DNA of 64,000 nt from Nocardioides xinjiangensis (GTDB taxonomy: Bacteria; Actinomycetota; Actinomycetes; Propionibacteriales; Nocardioidaceae), in the NCBI RefSeq assembly GCF_017916455.1, contig NZ_JAFMSY010000002.1:372001-436000 (forward strand), given 5' to 3'. The notes beneath the pieces were generated by a model that saw only the letters and a program-made list of their open reading frames with translations, searched no databases and was not told the DNA's origin. The stretch's first letter is position 1; every line of letters begins with the position of its first letter. Position numbers and translations under genes: made by a program. Below, piece by piece: positions 18,666 to 30,181 of this stretch.

Positions 18666-19010
18666 ATGCACGCCGAGATCGTCTACTTCGACGGGCCACG
18701 CAGCCCGGAGATCGTGGCCGCCAGCACCCGCGCCGGTCGCGACCGCATCGAGCCGGCACTGGCGGCCGACGAGCGCTTCCGCGAGGAGCACGTCGCCACC
18801 CTCGTGCTGCGCCAGCCCCACGGCGCCGAGGCGGTCGTCGTGTGCACCCGCACCGAGGCGGGCCTCGACCTCGTGCGCGAGATCGTGATGAACACCGAGC
18901 TGATGCCCGGCGAGGACCCCGCCCTGCTCACCGACCCCGACCGGGTCGAGCGCTACGTCGTGGAGCACATGACCACGACGTCGGCGCCGTTCGAGGCGGT
19001 GTCGTCATGA
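18666..19010 (+). CDS. Conserved hypothetical protein coupled to YceI
   Basis: 114-aa protein of unknown function (MHAEIVYFDGPRSPEIVAAS). The ATG is supported by CAGGAGGAG 4-11 nt upstream, one of the strongest ribosome sites in the window. The alternating pattern suggests a small alpha/beta fold such as a monooxygenase-like dimeric barrel, which is a guess. The stop overlaps the YceI start (ATGA). Confidence 0.8.
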   Translation: MHAEIVYFDGPRSPEIVAASTRAGRDRIEPALAADERFREEHVATLVLRQPHGAEAVVVCTRTEAGLDLVREIVMNTELMPGEDPALLTDPDRVERYVVEHMTTTSAPFEAVSS

Positions 19011-19561
19011 TCGCCACCGCCGACACGCTCGCCCTCGCGACCGGGCGGTGGGCCTGCCTGCTGCCGCTGACCGAGGCGCGCTTCGCGGTGCACAACTTCG
19101 GGGTCGGCACCGTGCGCGGCCGGATCCCGGTCCGCGAGGCGTCGTTCGAGGTGGACACCGCTGGCGAGCCGGTGCGGCTGCACGCGGCGCTCGACCTGAC
19201 CGGCATCGACACCGGCAACAGCCGGCGCGACCGCGACCTCCGTTCGCCCCGCCTGCTGGACACGGAGCGGTACCCCGCTCTCGCCTTCGACGGGGGACCG
19301 GCGCGCCGCTCCGGTGCGCACACGTGGCAGGTGCCGGGCCGGCTCACCGGCCACGGGGCCCTGGTCGAGCTGGTCCTGGAGGTGACCGCGACCGAGCAGA
19401 CGCGGGACCGGTGCACCTTCCGCGCCGGCGCCGAGCTCGACCGGCGCCGGCTCGGGGTGACCGCTCCCGCGTTCCTCATCGGGCACCGGGTCCGGGTGGA
19501 GATCGACGCCGCGTTCGCCCCACCCGCGCGGACCTCCTCGGGACCAGACCGAGGAGCGTGA
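19007..19561 (+). CDS. YceI-family protein
   Basis: 184-aa lipocalin-like YceI-fold protein; the family binds polyisoprenoid or other amphiphilic ligands. Typical positions are GRWACLLPLTEARFAVHNFG, FEVDTAGEPVRLHAALDLTG, DTGNSRRDRDLRSPRLLDTE and the late APAFLIGHRVRVEIDAAF. There is no signal peptide, so it should be cytosolic. ATG at 19007 overlaps the upstream stop. Confidence 0.85.
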   Translation: MIATADTLALATGRWACLLPLTEARFAVHNFGVGTVRGRIPVREASFEVDTAGEPVRLHAALDLTGIDTGNSRRDRDLRSPRLLDTERYPALAFDGGPARRSGAHTWQVPGRLTGHGALVELVLEVTATEQTRDRCTFRAGAELDRRRLGVTAPAFLIGHRVRVEIDAAFAPPARTSSGPDRGA

Positions 19562-19563
19562 CG

Positions 19564-19611
19564 ACCCGCGCGCTCGCGGGTCCGTGGACCGGCGGCCCTA
19601 CAGGCCGCCGG
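19564..19611. terminator. Two adjacent hairpins between convergent genes
   Basis: ACCCGCG/CGCGGGT (19564-19581) and CCGGCGGCC/GGCCGCCGG with loop CTACA (19589-19611). The second spans the stop codon of the minus-strand gene; together they probably end both transcripts. Confidence 0.6.
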
Positions 19612-19960
19612 TCTCCTTCTTGCGCCGGTTGTAGTCGCGCATCCGCTGCGGCACGCCGACCACCGCGGCGTCGTACGACGGCACGCGGTGGCGATTGGCG
19701 AACTCGTGCGCCCACTTCACGCTCGGCACCCGCCGGCGGGTCCACTCACCGTCGTGCGCGACCAGCAGGATCGTCACGTCGCTGACCGCGGTGCGCGGCT
19801 CGACGAAGCCCTCCACGCCCTGCCTGGTGGCGACGAAGCTCTCCAGGTGCCGCAGGTCCTCGCTGTCGGCGGCGCGCACCCGGGTGGAGCCGGTCCGGGC
19901 GGCGTCGCGCGCCGGAGCACTCGTGCGCCCCTTGCGGCGGAATCGGTCGAACAGGCCCAT
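19598..19960 (-). CDS. Conserved hypothetical protein divergent from lpd
   Basis: 120 aa (MGLFDRFRRKG). A basic N-terminus is followed by a compact domain (FVEPRTAVSDVTILLVAHDG, VPSVKWAHEFANRH) and a basic tail RMRDYNRRKKE. No catalytic motif is seen. An ATG three codons upstream (19969) is also possible. Function unknown. Confidence 0.78.
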   Translation of the reverse strand: MGLFDRFRRKGRTSAPARDAARTGSTRVRAADSEDLRHLESFVATRQGVEGFVEPRTAVSDVTILLVAHDGEWTRRRVPSVKWAHEFANRHRVPSYDAAVVGVPQRMRDYNRRKKETGGL

Positions 19961-20092
19961 GGCGCACATTGTGCCGGGCGCCCGTGCGCGACGCCTGAGT
20001 TCGGTCCGACCCGGTGTGGACAGGCTCACGAAGAGTGCAAAGATGGTCGCGCCCAACCAGGGCGTGAGCAGACAGCATGCGGAGGGAAATCT

Positions 20093-21469
20093 GTGGCGGA
20101 CGGTGAGTTCGACGTCCTCGTCCTCGGGGCTGGTTCGGGCGGCTACGCCTGCGCCCTGCGAGCGGCCCAGCTGGGGCTGAGCGTCGGTCTGGTCGAGAAG
20201 GGCAACCTCGGCGGCACGTGCCTGCACGTGGGGTGCATCCCGACCAAGGCCCTCCTCCACGCCGCCGAGGTCGCCGACTCGGCCCGCGACGCCGCACGGT
20301 TCGGCGTGACCGCCACCCTCGACGGCATCGACATGGCCGGCGTGAACTCCTACAAGGACAAGGTCGTCGACCGGCTCTTCAAGGGCCTGACCGGCCTGGT
20401 CAAGTCGCGCGGCATCACGGTCATCCAGGGCACGGGCACGCTGACCGGCCCGCGGGAGGTGACCGTCGACGGCACGGCGTACACCGGGCGATCGGTGGTC
20501 CTGGCCTCCGGCTCCTACAGCAAGTCGCTGCCCGGCCTCGACGTCGACGGCGAGAAGGTCATCACCTCCGAGCACGCGCTGCGCCTCGACCGCGTCCCGG
20601 CGTCGGTGATCGTGCTGGGCGGCGGCGTCATCGGCTGCGAGTTCGCCAGCGTGTGGCGGTCCTTCGGCGCCGAGGTGACCATCGTCGAGGCCCTCCCCCG
20701 GCTCGTCGCCGCCGAGGACGAGGCGTCCTCCAAGGCCCTCGAGCGCGCGTTCCGCAAGCGCGGGATCGCCTTCCACACCGGCACCCCGTTCCAGAGCGTG
20801 AAGACCACCGACACCGGCGTCGCGGTGACCGTCGAGGGCGGTGACGTGCTCGAGGCCGAGGTGCTGCTCGTGGCGGTCGGCCGCGGTCCGTCCACCGACG
20901 GGCTGGGGTACGCCGAGCAGGGCATCGCGATGGAGCGCGGCTTCGTCCTCACCGACGAGCGCTGCCGCACCAATGTCGACGGCGTGTACGCCGTGGGCGA
21001 CATCGTCCCGGGCCTGCAGCTCGCCCACCGCGGGTTCCAGCAGGGGATCTTCGTCGCGGAGGAGATCGCCGGGCTCGACCCGCGGCCCGTGGACGAGTCG
21101 GGCATCCCGCGCGTCACCTACTCCCACCCCGAGATCGCCTCCGTCGGTCTCGACGAGGCCCGGGCGCGGGAGCTGCACGGCGACGCGGTGACGACGGTGA
21201 CCTACGACCTCGGCGGCAACGGCAAGAGCCAGATCCTGCAGACCCAGGGCTTCGTCAAGCTCGTCGGCCTCGCCGACGGCCCGGTCCTCGGCGTCCACAT
21301 GGTGGGCGATCGGGTCGGCGAGCTCATCGGCGAGGCGCAGCTGATCTACAACTGGGAGGCGCACGCCGAGGACGTCGCACCGCTCGTGCACGCCCATCCC
21401 ACCCAGAACGAGGCCCTCGGCGAGGCCCACCTGGCGCTGGCGGGCAAGCCGCTCCACGCGCACTCCTGA
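20093..21469 (+). CDS. lpdA: Dihydrolipoyl dehydrogenase (E3)
   Basis: 458-aa flavoprotein reoxidising dihydrolipoyl groups of 2-oxo-acid dehydrogenase complexes. FAD motif [19 protein letters not shown], redox disulfide [16 protein letters not shown] motif [23 protein letters not shown] and the C-terminal catalytic [12 protein letters not shown] are all intact. The GTG at 20093 follows CGGAGGG by about 6 nt; the upstream open frame is a shadow of the divergent gene. It precedes the E2 gene by 49 bp, giving an E3-E2 pair. Confidence 0.95.
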   Translation: MADGEFDVLVLGAGSGGYACALRAAQLGLSVGLVEKGNLGGTCLHVGCIPTKALLHAAEVADSARDAARFGVTATLDGIDMAGVNSYKDKVVDRLFKGLTGLVKSRGITVIQGTGTLTGPREVTVDGTAYTGRSVVLASGSYSKSLPGLDVDGEKVITSEHALRLDRVPASVIVLGGGVIGCEFASVWRSFGAEVTIVEALPRLVAAEDEASSKALERAFRKRGIAFHTGTPFQSVKTTDTGVAVTVEGGDVLEAEVLLVAVGRGPSTDGLGYAEQGIAMERGFVLTDERCRTNVDGVYAVGDIVPGLQLAHRGFQQGIFVAEEIAGLDPRPVDESGIPRVTYSHPEIASVGLDEARARELHGDAVTTVTYDLGGNGKSQILQTQGFVKLVGLADGPVLGVHMVGDRVGELIGEAQLIYNWEAHAEDVAPLVHAHPTQNEALGEAHLALAGKPLHAHS

Positions 21470-21518
21470 CCCCTCCGCACCACCGAATCCCCACCCACAC
21501 GCGAGCGAAGGAACCACA

Positions 21519-23537
<2,019 letters not shown>

Positions 23538-23548
23538 GCCCCGTTCCT

Positions 23549-23589
23549 CCACAGGACCCCGATCGCCACTGGCGACCGGGGTCCTGTGG
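23549..23589. terminator. 19-bp hairpin after the E2 gene
   Basis: Left arm CCACAGGACCCCGATCGCC (23549-23567), loop ACT, right arm to 23589, with one mismatch. It begins 11 bp after the E2 stop and separates it from the ABC transporter gene. Confidence 0.75.
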
Positions 23590-23628
23590 CGTCCGCTGCA
23601 CCACCCGAAAACCCGGAGCGCAACGTCG

Positions 23629-26600
23629 GTGCCGACGTCTACCGTGGGACCCACCGTGACTGCGACCGAACTCGCCGCGCACCCCTCTGCGGCTCCTGCT
23701 GACCCCGCACCCGTCCCTCCCCCGGGGCGGGTCCCCGTCGACTGGCGACGCGTACGCCGTCCGCTGGCCGTGGCGTGCCTGGCCTTGGCGCTCGTCGGTG
23801 CGATCGCCTCGTCGCTCGGCAGCGTGGTCGCCGGGCGGCTGGCCGAGACCCCCTCGTCGACCCTCGTGGGCCTGCTCGCGCTGTGCGTGGTGGGCGGCGC
23901 CTTCGTCGACACCGCCGCCCGCACGATGTGGGCGGCCGTGATCGACCGTGCCGAGGGCAGGTTGCGCGCCGACCTCATCGACGCCGCCATGGCCCAGCCG
24001 CTGTCGGAGCTCTCCGAGCAGGCCGTCGGCGAGGTCCTCGACCGCATCGACGACGACACGTGGGAGGTCGGGCAGCTGATGCGCTGGGGCGTCTGGATGG
24101 CGCTGCGGACGCTGCTCTCGGCCGGACCGCTGTGGGTCGTCGCCAGCGTCACCTGGTGGCCGTCGGTGTTCCTGTTCCCGCTGTGCGCGGTGCTCGTGTG
24201 GTGGTTCATCCGCCGCCTGCTCCCCCAGATCGCGGAGCGCAAGGTCCTGGAGGAGGCGGCGTGGACCGACCACGCGGCCTCGACCGAGGAGGGCGTCGCG
24301 GCGCGCGACGACGTCCGCACCTCGCTCGGCCGGCCCCACGTGCTGCGACGCAACGCCGAGCTGGCTGCGGAGATCCACCGGCGGCTGCGTGCGGTGCTCG
24401 CGGTCGAGGTGAGCGTCACCCGCCGCAGCGGCGCCCTGCTGCACGGCGTGCTGGCCGCGACCGGCCTCCTGGGCGTCGCGCTGGTCCTGCACGGCGACCT
24501 GTCGACCGCGCGGCTGGTCACGCTCTTCCTCGTCACCACGATGTTCGTGGGCCAGGTCGACATGCTCGCCCGCCACCTCCCCGACCTCCAGGAGGGCATG
24601 GGCGCCGTCCTGCGCCTGCGGGGCATGCTGGCCGTCCCGGCCGAGCCGGTAGGCGGCGCCGCGCTCCCGCCGGGACCGCTCGCCGTGGAGCTGCGCGGCC
24701 TCGACTTCTCCTACGGCACCGGCACGTTCGCGCTGCGTGACGTCGACCTGACCGTCCCCGCCGGCCACACGTGCGCGCTGGTCGGCCGCACCGGCTCGGG
24801 CAAGTCCACCCTCGCCTCGCTCCTCTCGCGCGCCGTGGAGCCGCCGCGCGGCTCGGTGTTCCTCGGCGGCACCGACGTCCGCGACCTCGACCTGCAGCTG
24901 CTCCGCGGCGCGGTCGGGGTCGTCACCCAGCGCACCGAGGTCCTCGCCGGCAGCCTCGCCGACAACATCACGCTCTTCGGCGACGCACCGCGCGAGCAGG
25001 TGGTCGCCGCCGTGGAGGAGCTCGGGCTCACCGACTGGGTCGCCGGGCTGCCCGACGGGCTCGACACCCTCCTCGGCCCCGGCGGCACGAGCCTGTCCGC
25101 CGGCGAGGAGCAGCTCGTCGCCTTCGCGCGGCTGCTCGTGCGCGACGTGCGCGTCGTCGTGCTCGACGAGGCGACCGCCCGCATGGACCCCGTCACCGAG
25201 GCGCGGGTGGTCCGCGCCGCCGACCGACTGATCTCCGGACGCACCGGCATCCTCGTCGCGCACCGCCTCTCCACGACCGAGCGCGCCGAGCAGGTGGCCG
25301 TGCTGGAGTCGGGCCGGGTCGTGCAGCAGGGCCCGCGCAGCCGGCTCGCCGCCGTCGACGGTCCCTTCCGCGACCTCCTCGAGGCCGCCGCGCACGAGGT
25401 CGTCGTCGAGGAGCACCACCACGACGACGCGGCGATCGGCTCGGTGCGCCGGAGCACCACCCCGCCCCCACCGCCGCACGTCGAGCCCCCGCTCGGGCTG
25501 CTGCGCCAGGTGTGGCACTGCATCAGGCTCAAGCCGGAGTGGGGGATCCTCGGGGCCGCGCTGTTCCTCGCCGCGTCCGTCACCGGCGCCTACGGCGCGG
25601 TCACCGGCTTCGTGTGGGGCCACGTGGTCACCTCGCTGCAGGACGGCGAGGTCTCGCGCCTCCTGCTCGTCGCGCTGGTGGCGTCGCTGATGGTCGGCCC
25701 CCTCCTGCTGTCCCAGGCCTTCTGGACCTATCCGCACTGGTGGGTGGAGGTCCGCATGCGGGTGCGTGCCGCCGTCCTGGGAGGCCAGACCGCCCAGCAC
25801 CGGCTCGTCCGCACCCCGCCCGGTGAGGTCGTCGCCCGAGCCATGGACGCCGACCGCATCGCCCGCTACACCGACCGCTGGGTCGACTTCGTCAACGGCC
25901 TCCTGGTCGCGGGCCTGACCGCCCTCATCGCCGGCACGTGGCTGGCCGGCGCGATCCTGCTGGCCGTGATGACGGCCTCCGCGCTGGCCTCGTCGCTCGG
26001 CCGGCGCGTCGCCGGCCGGTCGGCGGCCGCGGCGTCCACGGCCCGCGCGGGCTTCGGGCAGGCGCTCGTGTCCACCCTCGAGTCCATCCGCACCGTGAAG
26101 CTCGCGGCCGCGACGCCGCACCTGCACCGGCACCTGCGCGAGGTCGACGGCGGGCGGGTCGACGCTGCGGTGCGCGAGCACCGCGTGCAGACCCTGCTCG
26201 ACGGCGTACCGGTCGTCATGGTCCAGTGCGGCGTCGTCGCGGCCTGGGCCGGCCTGCTGTCGGGCCGCTGGGGGCTGGCCACCGCGCTCCTCGTGGCCAA
26301 CGCCGTGAGCGGCTTCGACTGGTTCGGGCGCGTGGCCGGCTCAGTGGTCACCGAGGCGCCCGGCACCCGGGCGTGGATGCACGCCACGAGCGCGCTCGCC
26401 GGCGGCGGCGACCTCATGGTGCTGCCCGGCGGGATGGACCTCTCCACGGGCACCGCCGACGCGCCGCCCGCCGATGAGCGCGAGCCGCTGCGCACGCTCA
26501 CCCTCCGCGACGTGTCGGCCGTCCACGACGACGGGACCCTCGGGGTCCAGGACGTCGACCTCGAAGTGCGAGCCGGCGAGCTCGTGCTGCTGCTCGGCCA

Positions 26601-27171
26601 GGTCGGCTCGGGCAAGTCCAGCCTGCTCGGGGCGCTGGCCGGGCTGGTCAGCAGCACCGGCGACATCCTCTGGAACGGTCGCGTGGTTGACGACCCCCAG
26701 GCCACCCTGCGACCGGGGCGTGTCGCCCACGTGGCGCAGGTCCCCCGCGTCCTCTCCGGCACCTTCCGCGACAACGTCGCCCTGGACCACCCGGAGCGCT
26801 CGGTCGTGCCCGCGCTCGAGGCGGCCCGGATGGGGCGCGACGTCGCCGAGGCCGGAGGACCCGACTCGCTCGTCGGGCACCGGGGCGTGCGCCTCTCCGG
26901 CGGCCAGGTGCAGCGTCTCGCCCTCGCCCGGGCCCTGGCGACCGAGGCCGACGTGCTGCTCGCCGACGACGTGTCCTCCGCGCTCGACGCCGCCACGGAG
27001 GTCGAGCTGTGGCGCGCGCTGCGCGAGCGCGGCGCCGCAGTCGTCGGGGCGACCAGCAAGGCGGCCGCCCTCGCCCAGGCCGACCGCGTCGTGGTCCTCG
27101 ACTCCGGCCGCGTCGTCGACGACGGTCCGTGGCGCGACCTCTCCGCGCGGTGGGGCCACCTGGCCGGCTGA
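23629..27171 (+). CDS. Fused double ABC exporter (TMD-NBD-TMD-NBD)
   Basis: 1180-aa protein equal to two half-exporters in tandem. TMD1 (about 40-330) and NBD1: Walker A GRTGSGKST, Q-loop VTQRTEV, signature LSAGEEQ, Walker B VVVLDEAT, H-loop VAHRLS. TMD2 (about 630-910) and NBD2: GQVGSGKSS, signature LSGGQVQ, Walker B VLLADDVS. NBD1 has the catalytic Glu and His, while NBD2 has Asp and, at the H-loop position (GATSKAA), no His. Two full six-helix exporter domains are present. Substrate unknown. GTG at 23629 has GGAG 10 nt upstream; GTG at 23656 is an alternative. Confidence 0.88.
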   Translation: MPTSTVGPTVTATELAAHPSAAPADPAPVPPPGRVPVDWRRVRRPLAVACLALALVGAIASSLGSVVAGRLAETPSSTLVGLLALCVVGGAFVDTAARTMWAAVIDRAEGRLRADLIDAAMAQPLSELSEQAVGEVLDRIDDDTWEVGQLMRWGVWMALRTLLSAGPLWVVASVTWWPSVFLFPLCAVLVWWFIRRLLPQIAERKVLEEAAWTDHAASTEEGVAARDDVRTSLGRPHVLRRNAELAAEIHRRLRAVLAVEVSVTRRSGALLHGVLAATGLLGVALVLHGDLSTARLVTLFLVTTMFVGQVDMLARHLPDLQEGMGAVLRLRGMLAVPAEPVGGAALPPGPLAVELRGLDFSYGTGTFALRDVDLTVPAGHTCALVGRTGSGKSTLASLLSRAVEPPRGSVFLGGTDVRDLDLQLLRGAVGVVTQRTEVLAGSLADNITLFGDAPREQVVAAVEELGLTDWVAGLPDGLDTLLGPGGTSLSAGEEQLVAFARLLVRDVRVVVLDEATARMDPVTEARVVRAADRLISGRTGILVAHRLSTTERAEQVAVLESGRVVQQGPRSRLAAVDGPFRDLLEAAAHEVVVEEHHHDDAAIGSVRRSTTPPPPPHVEPPLGLLRQVWHCIRLKPEWGILGAALFLAASVTGAYGAVTGFVWGHVVTSLQDGEVSRLLLVALVASLMVGPLLLSQAFWTYPHWWVEVRMRVRAAVLGGQTAQHRLVRTPPGEVVARAMDADRIARYTDRWVDFVNGLLVAGLTALIAGTWLAGAILLAVMTASALASSLGRRVAGRSAAAASTARAGFGQALVSTLESIRTVKLAAATPHLHRHLREVDGGRVDAAVREHRVQTLLDGVPVVMVQCGVVAAWAGLLSGRWGLATALLVANAVSGFDWFGRVAGSVVTEAPGTRAWMHATSALAGGGDLMVLPGGMDLSTGTADAPPADEREPLRTLTLRDVSAVHDDGTLGVQDVDLEVRAGELVLLLGQVGSGKSSLLGALAGLVSSTGDILWNGRVVDDPQATLRPGRVAHVAQVPRVLSGTFRDNVALDHPERSVVPALEAARMGRDVAEAGGPDSLVGHRGVRLSGGQVQRLALARALATEADVLLADDVSSALDAATEVELWRALRERGAAVVGATSKAAALAQADRVVVLDSGRVVDDGPWRDLSARWGHLAG

Positions 27172-27285
27172 CCCCGCGCCCGCTGCCGCCCTGGCCCGAC
27201 GCTGGCCCGGGTCTCGCCCGGGTCGCCCTCCACAGGCCGCGCGCCGCCCCGCGCCCGGGTTGTGCCCGCATGGTTGGGTGGGGCC

Positions 27286-28176
27286 ATGCGTGTCGTCGTC
27301 GCCGGTGCCTCGGGTTTCCTCGGCACCCACCTGTCCGAGCACCTGCGGGTGCACGGGCACGAGGTGACCGCGCTCGTGCGCAGCGAGCCCGCGTCGGCCC
27401 ACGAGTCGCGGTGGGACCCGGCCACCGGCCGCATCGACGAGGCCGTGATCGCGCGCGCCGACGCGGTCGTCAACCTCGCCGGCGCCACCATCGCCCGCAA
27501 CCCGCACTCGAAGGCCTGGGCGTCGGAGGTCATGGACTCGCGGGTCTCGACCACGCGGCTCCTCGCCACGACCATCGCCGCCACGGACCGTCCCGCGGCG
27601 TTCCTGGCCGGCAACGGCATCGCCTGGTACGGCGACCACGGCCGCGCCCCGGTGACCGAGGACTCGGAGAGTCGCGGCGACGCGTTCCTCACCCGGGTGG
27701 CCCGCGAGTGGTCGGCCGCCGCCGAACCGGCCCGCGAGGCCGGGGCGCGGGTCTGCGTGCTCCGCACCGCCCCCGTGATGGACCGCACCTCGCCGCCGCT
27801 GAAGCAGCTGCGGCTGCTCTTCCGTGCCGGCGGCGGTGCGCGGCTCGGCTCGGGCGAGCAGCACATGCCGATGATCTCCCTGCGCGACTGGGTCGGCGCG
27901 GTCAGCTACCTCATCGAGTCGCGCGACGTGGCGGGGGCGTTCAACCTTTGCTGCCCACGCACCCCCACCAACGCCGACTTCACCCGAGCCCTCGCCGACG
28001 CCCTGCACCGCAAGGCGTTCCTCGCCGTACCGGCGGCCGTCATGAAGGTCGCCGCCGGCGAGCTCGCTCCCGAGGTGCTCGGGTCGGTCAACGCCCGCCC
28101 GGCCGCGCTGGAGCGCGCCGGCTACGACTTCGAGGACGAGGACGTCCGCGAGGTGCTGGCCGCCGCGCTGTCCTGA
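27286..28176 (+). CDS. TIGR01777-family epimerase-like protein (YfcH-like)
   Basis: 296-aa extended short-chain dehydrogenase. N-terminal NAD-binding motif VVVAGASGFLGTHLSEHL, then VVNLAGATIARN, SRVSTTRLL and the C-terminal DUF1731-like region (AFLAVPAAVMKVAAGELAPE). The usual YxxxK pair is not obvious, as is typical of this family, whose reaction is not established. ATG at 27286. Its 3' end overlaps the convergent gene by 55 bp. Confidence 0.88.
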   Translation: MRVVVAGASGFLGTHLSEHLRVHGHEVTALVRSEPASAHESRWDPATGRIDEAVIARADAVVNLAGATIARNPHSKAWASEVMDSRVSTTRLLATTIAATDRPAAFLAGNGIAWYGDHGRAPVTEDSESRGDAFLTRVAREWSAAAEPAREAGARVCVLRTAPVMDRTSPPLKQLRLLFRAGGGARLGSGEQHMPMISLRDWVGAVSYLIESRDVAGAFNLCCPRTPTNADFTRALADALHRKAFLAVPAAVMKVAAGELAPEVLGSVNARPAALERAGYDFEDEDVREVLAAALS

Positions 28177-28739
28177 TCCCGCGCCTCGACCACCACCCAC
28201 TCCCCCGCCGCCTCGCGCCGCAGCACCACCCGGCGCGTGGACGCCCGGTCGGTGGGCAGCACCACGGGCACGGCTCCGCCCACGGCGGTGCCGCCCACGA
28301 CGCGATCGGTGACCACCAGCACCAGCCGCCCCGGCGTACGCGCCGCGACCCGGAGGGCGAGCACCTGCGCCGTGAGCCCCTCGACCCGCAGCCCGCGCTC
28401 CCGGTAGCGGCGCAGCAGCCGGACGTCCGCCGCCCCCGTGCTCGAGCCCGAGACGTACAGCCGCCTCAACGCCGCCTCGTCGCCCGCGGCCCACGCCGCG
28501 GAGCGGCGCGCGTCCCAGGCGGCGAGCACCGCAGCCGGTCCGCGCCGGGCGGTCGACGTACCAGGCTGCGTGTCGTGCCCGCGACCCTCGGTGCGCTCCG
28601 GCGGCGCCGCGGTGCGCTGCGGCAGCGCCTCGGTGCGCTCCGACAGCGCCGGTCGGACCAGCGTCACCACGAGGGCCGCCACCACGAGCGCGCACGCGGC
28701 CGCGCCCAGCACGGGGAGAAGTCGACGCGGGTCCACCAC
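28122..28739 (-). CDS. Membrane-anchored protein with NTF2-like outer domain
   Basis: 205 aa. An N-terminal membrane segment (LLPVLGAAACALVVAALVVT) is followed by a Pro/Thr/Arg-rich linker and a domain with the look of a SnoaL/NTF2-type fold (AAVLAAWDARRSAAWAAGDE, RLVLVVTDRVVGG). I place the start at the GTG at 28739 (VVDPRRLLPVL); the frame stays open upstream only because it reads through the 42-nt repeat array. The last 55 bp overlap the end of the convergent YfcH-like gene. Function unknown. Confidence 0.68.
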   Translation of the reverse strand: MVDPRRLLPVLGAAACALVVAALVVTLVRPALSERTEALPQRTAAPPERTEGRGHDTQPGTSTARRGPAAVLAAWDARRSAAWAAGDEAALRRLYVSGSSTGAADVRLLRRYRERGLRVEGLTAQVLALRVAARTPGRLVLVVTDRVVGGTAVGGAVPVVLPTDRASTRRVVLRREAAGEWVVVEARDQDSAAASTSRTSSSSKS

Positions 28740-28810
28740 GCCAGCGTCGCCGATCCGCCGCCGCCTCGCAGGCGTCGTCCACAGCCCCCTCCTCCCGGGA
28801 GCCCGGCGGG

Positions 28811-29308
28811 CGTCATACGAAGCCGTGCGTATAGGTGCGGGTTTGCATGACGTACGCCGCCGCACCCGCCCAGCGTCATACGAAGCCGTGCGTATAGGCG
28901 CGGGTCCGCCTGACGTACGCCGCCCCGCCCCGCGGCCGCCCCGCCCAGCGTCATACGAACCCGCACGTATAGGCGCCGGCCCGCATGACGCACGCCGCCG
29001 CCCCCGCCGAGCGTCATACGAAGCCGCACGTATAGGCGCCGGCCCGCATGACGCACGCCGCCGCCCCCGCCGAGCGTCATACGAAGCCGCACGTATAGGC
29101 GCCGGTCCGCATGACGCACGCAGCCCCGCCCCCGCCTGCGTCATACGAACTCGTAGGTATGGGTGCGGGTCCGCATGACGCACGCAGCCCCGCCCCCGCC
29201 TGCGTCATACGAAGCCCCAGGTATGGGTGCGGGTCCGCATGACGTACGCCGCGCCGCCCTGCCGAGCGTCATACGAACCCGCACCCATACGTGCCGGTTC
29301 GTATGACG
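28811..29308. repeat. Array 2 of the 42-nt palindromic repeat: eight copies
   Basis: Copies of exactly 42 nt at 28811-28852, 28874-28915, 28949-28990, 29012-29053, 29075-29116, 29139-29180, 29203-29244 and 29267-29308. The period is 63-64 bp except one 75-bp step. Consensus left end CGTCATACGAA, right end CGCATGACG, centre GTATAGG or GTATGGG. Spacers (21-33 nt) are C-rich and resemble each other (CACGCCGCCGCCCCCGCC), so this is not CRISPR. Copy 8 is closest to the array-1 orientation. The array fills the divergent gap between the anchored protein and lipB; the rest of 28740-29409 shows nothing else. Confidence 0.96.
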
Positions 29309-29409
29309 CAGGCAGCCCCCAGCGCGCGAGCGCCCGGCACGCAAGGGCCCCAGCGGGCACCCGCTGCCCGCCGCGACAGCCGACCGACCCACCTCGACGA
29401 CCGGCGGCG

Positions 29410-29415
29410 TAGGCT
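29410..29415 (+). promoter_or_regulatory. -10 element of lipB
   Basis: TAGGCT, 6 nt before the lipB ATG, about 100 bp after the last repeat copy. Confidence 0.5.
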
Positions 29416-29421
29416 CGCGCC

Positions 29422-30144
29422 ATGACGCTGGACTACCAGGTCGCCGGACTCGGCGACGCCGCCGTCGACTACCTCGCCGCCTGGGACCTCCAGCGGCGCG
29501 TGCACGAGGAGGTCGTTGCCGGCGACCGCGGCGACACGGTGCTGCTCCTCGAGCACCCGCCGGTGTTCACGGCCGGCAAGCGCACCGACCCGCACGAGCG
29601 GCCCCTCGACCCCGGCGGCGCGGCCGTCATCGACGTCGACCGCGGCGGCAAGATCACCTTCCACGGACCCGGCCAGCTCGTCGGCTACCCGATCGTGGCG
29701 CTGCCCGACCACGTGAAGGTCGTCGACTACGTCCGTCGCGTCGAGGAGGCGCTGATCGCCGTGTGCGCCGACCTCGGCGTGACCACCGCCCGCGTGCCGG
29801 GCCGCAGCGGCGTGTGGCTGCGCGCCGACGACCGCGGGCCCGAGCGCAAGATCGCCGCCATCGGGATCCGGGTCAGCAGGGGGGTCACGATGCACGGCTT
29901 CGCCCTCAACTGCGACGTCGACCTCGGCTGGTACGACCGCTTCGTGCCGTGCGGGATCGCCGACGCGGGGGTCACCTCGCTGTCCGCCGAGCTGGGACGC
30001 GACGTCACCGTCGCCGACGTGCTGCCGAGCGTTCGGCGGCACCTGTCGGCGTACCTCTCGTGGCTGCCCTACGACGCCACCCCGGACTACGAGCCGCGCC
30101 CCGAACCCGCTCGCGGACCGCGCATCGAGCTCGTCCGACCGTGA
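29422..30144 (+). CDS. lipB: Octanoyltransferase LipB
   Basis: Transfers octanoate from octanoyl-ACP to lipoyl-domain lysines, the first step of lipoate assembly. The 240-aa protein has [14 protein letters not shown], the [18 protein letters not shown] loop, the catalytic lysine in [18 protein letters not shown] and the catalytic cysteine in [17 protein letters not shown] at 29422. lipA follows 37 bp downstream with its own promoter. Confidence 0.95.
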   Translation: MTLDYQVAGLGDAAVDYLAAWDLQRRVHEEVVAGDRGDTVLLLEHPPVFTAGKRTDPHERPLDPGGAAVIDVDRGGKITFHGPGQLVGYPIVALPDHVKVVDYVRRVEEALIAVCADLGVTTARVPGRSGVWLRADDRGPERKIAAIGIRVSRGVTMHGFALNCDVDLGWYDRFVPCGIADAGVTSLSAELGRDVTVADVLPSVRRHLSAYLSWLPYDATPDYEPRPEPARGPRIELVRP

Positions 30145-30145
30145 G

Positions 30146-30174
30146 TTGGGGGCGCCGACACGCCGTCGTAGAGT
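30146..30174 (+). promoter_or_regulatory. lipA promoter
   Basis: TTGGGG at 30146-30151, 17-bp spacer, TAGAGT at 30169-30174, then 7 nt to the GTG. It is the clearest -35/-10 pair in the window and starts just after the lipB stop. Confidence 0.6.
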
Positions 30175-30181
30175 GAGCGGT

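Noticed and set aside
15727..18888. 1053-residue open frame antisense to the LuxR regulator
   Set aside because: Shadow of a clear regulator gene; His/Arg/Gly-rich text, no domain.
28811..29308. CRISPR-like array
   Set aside because: Repeats are imperfect, spacers are near-identical C-rich sequences rather than unique ones, there is a second array without unique spacers, and no cas gene is present.
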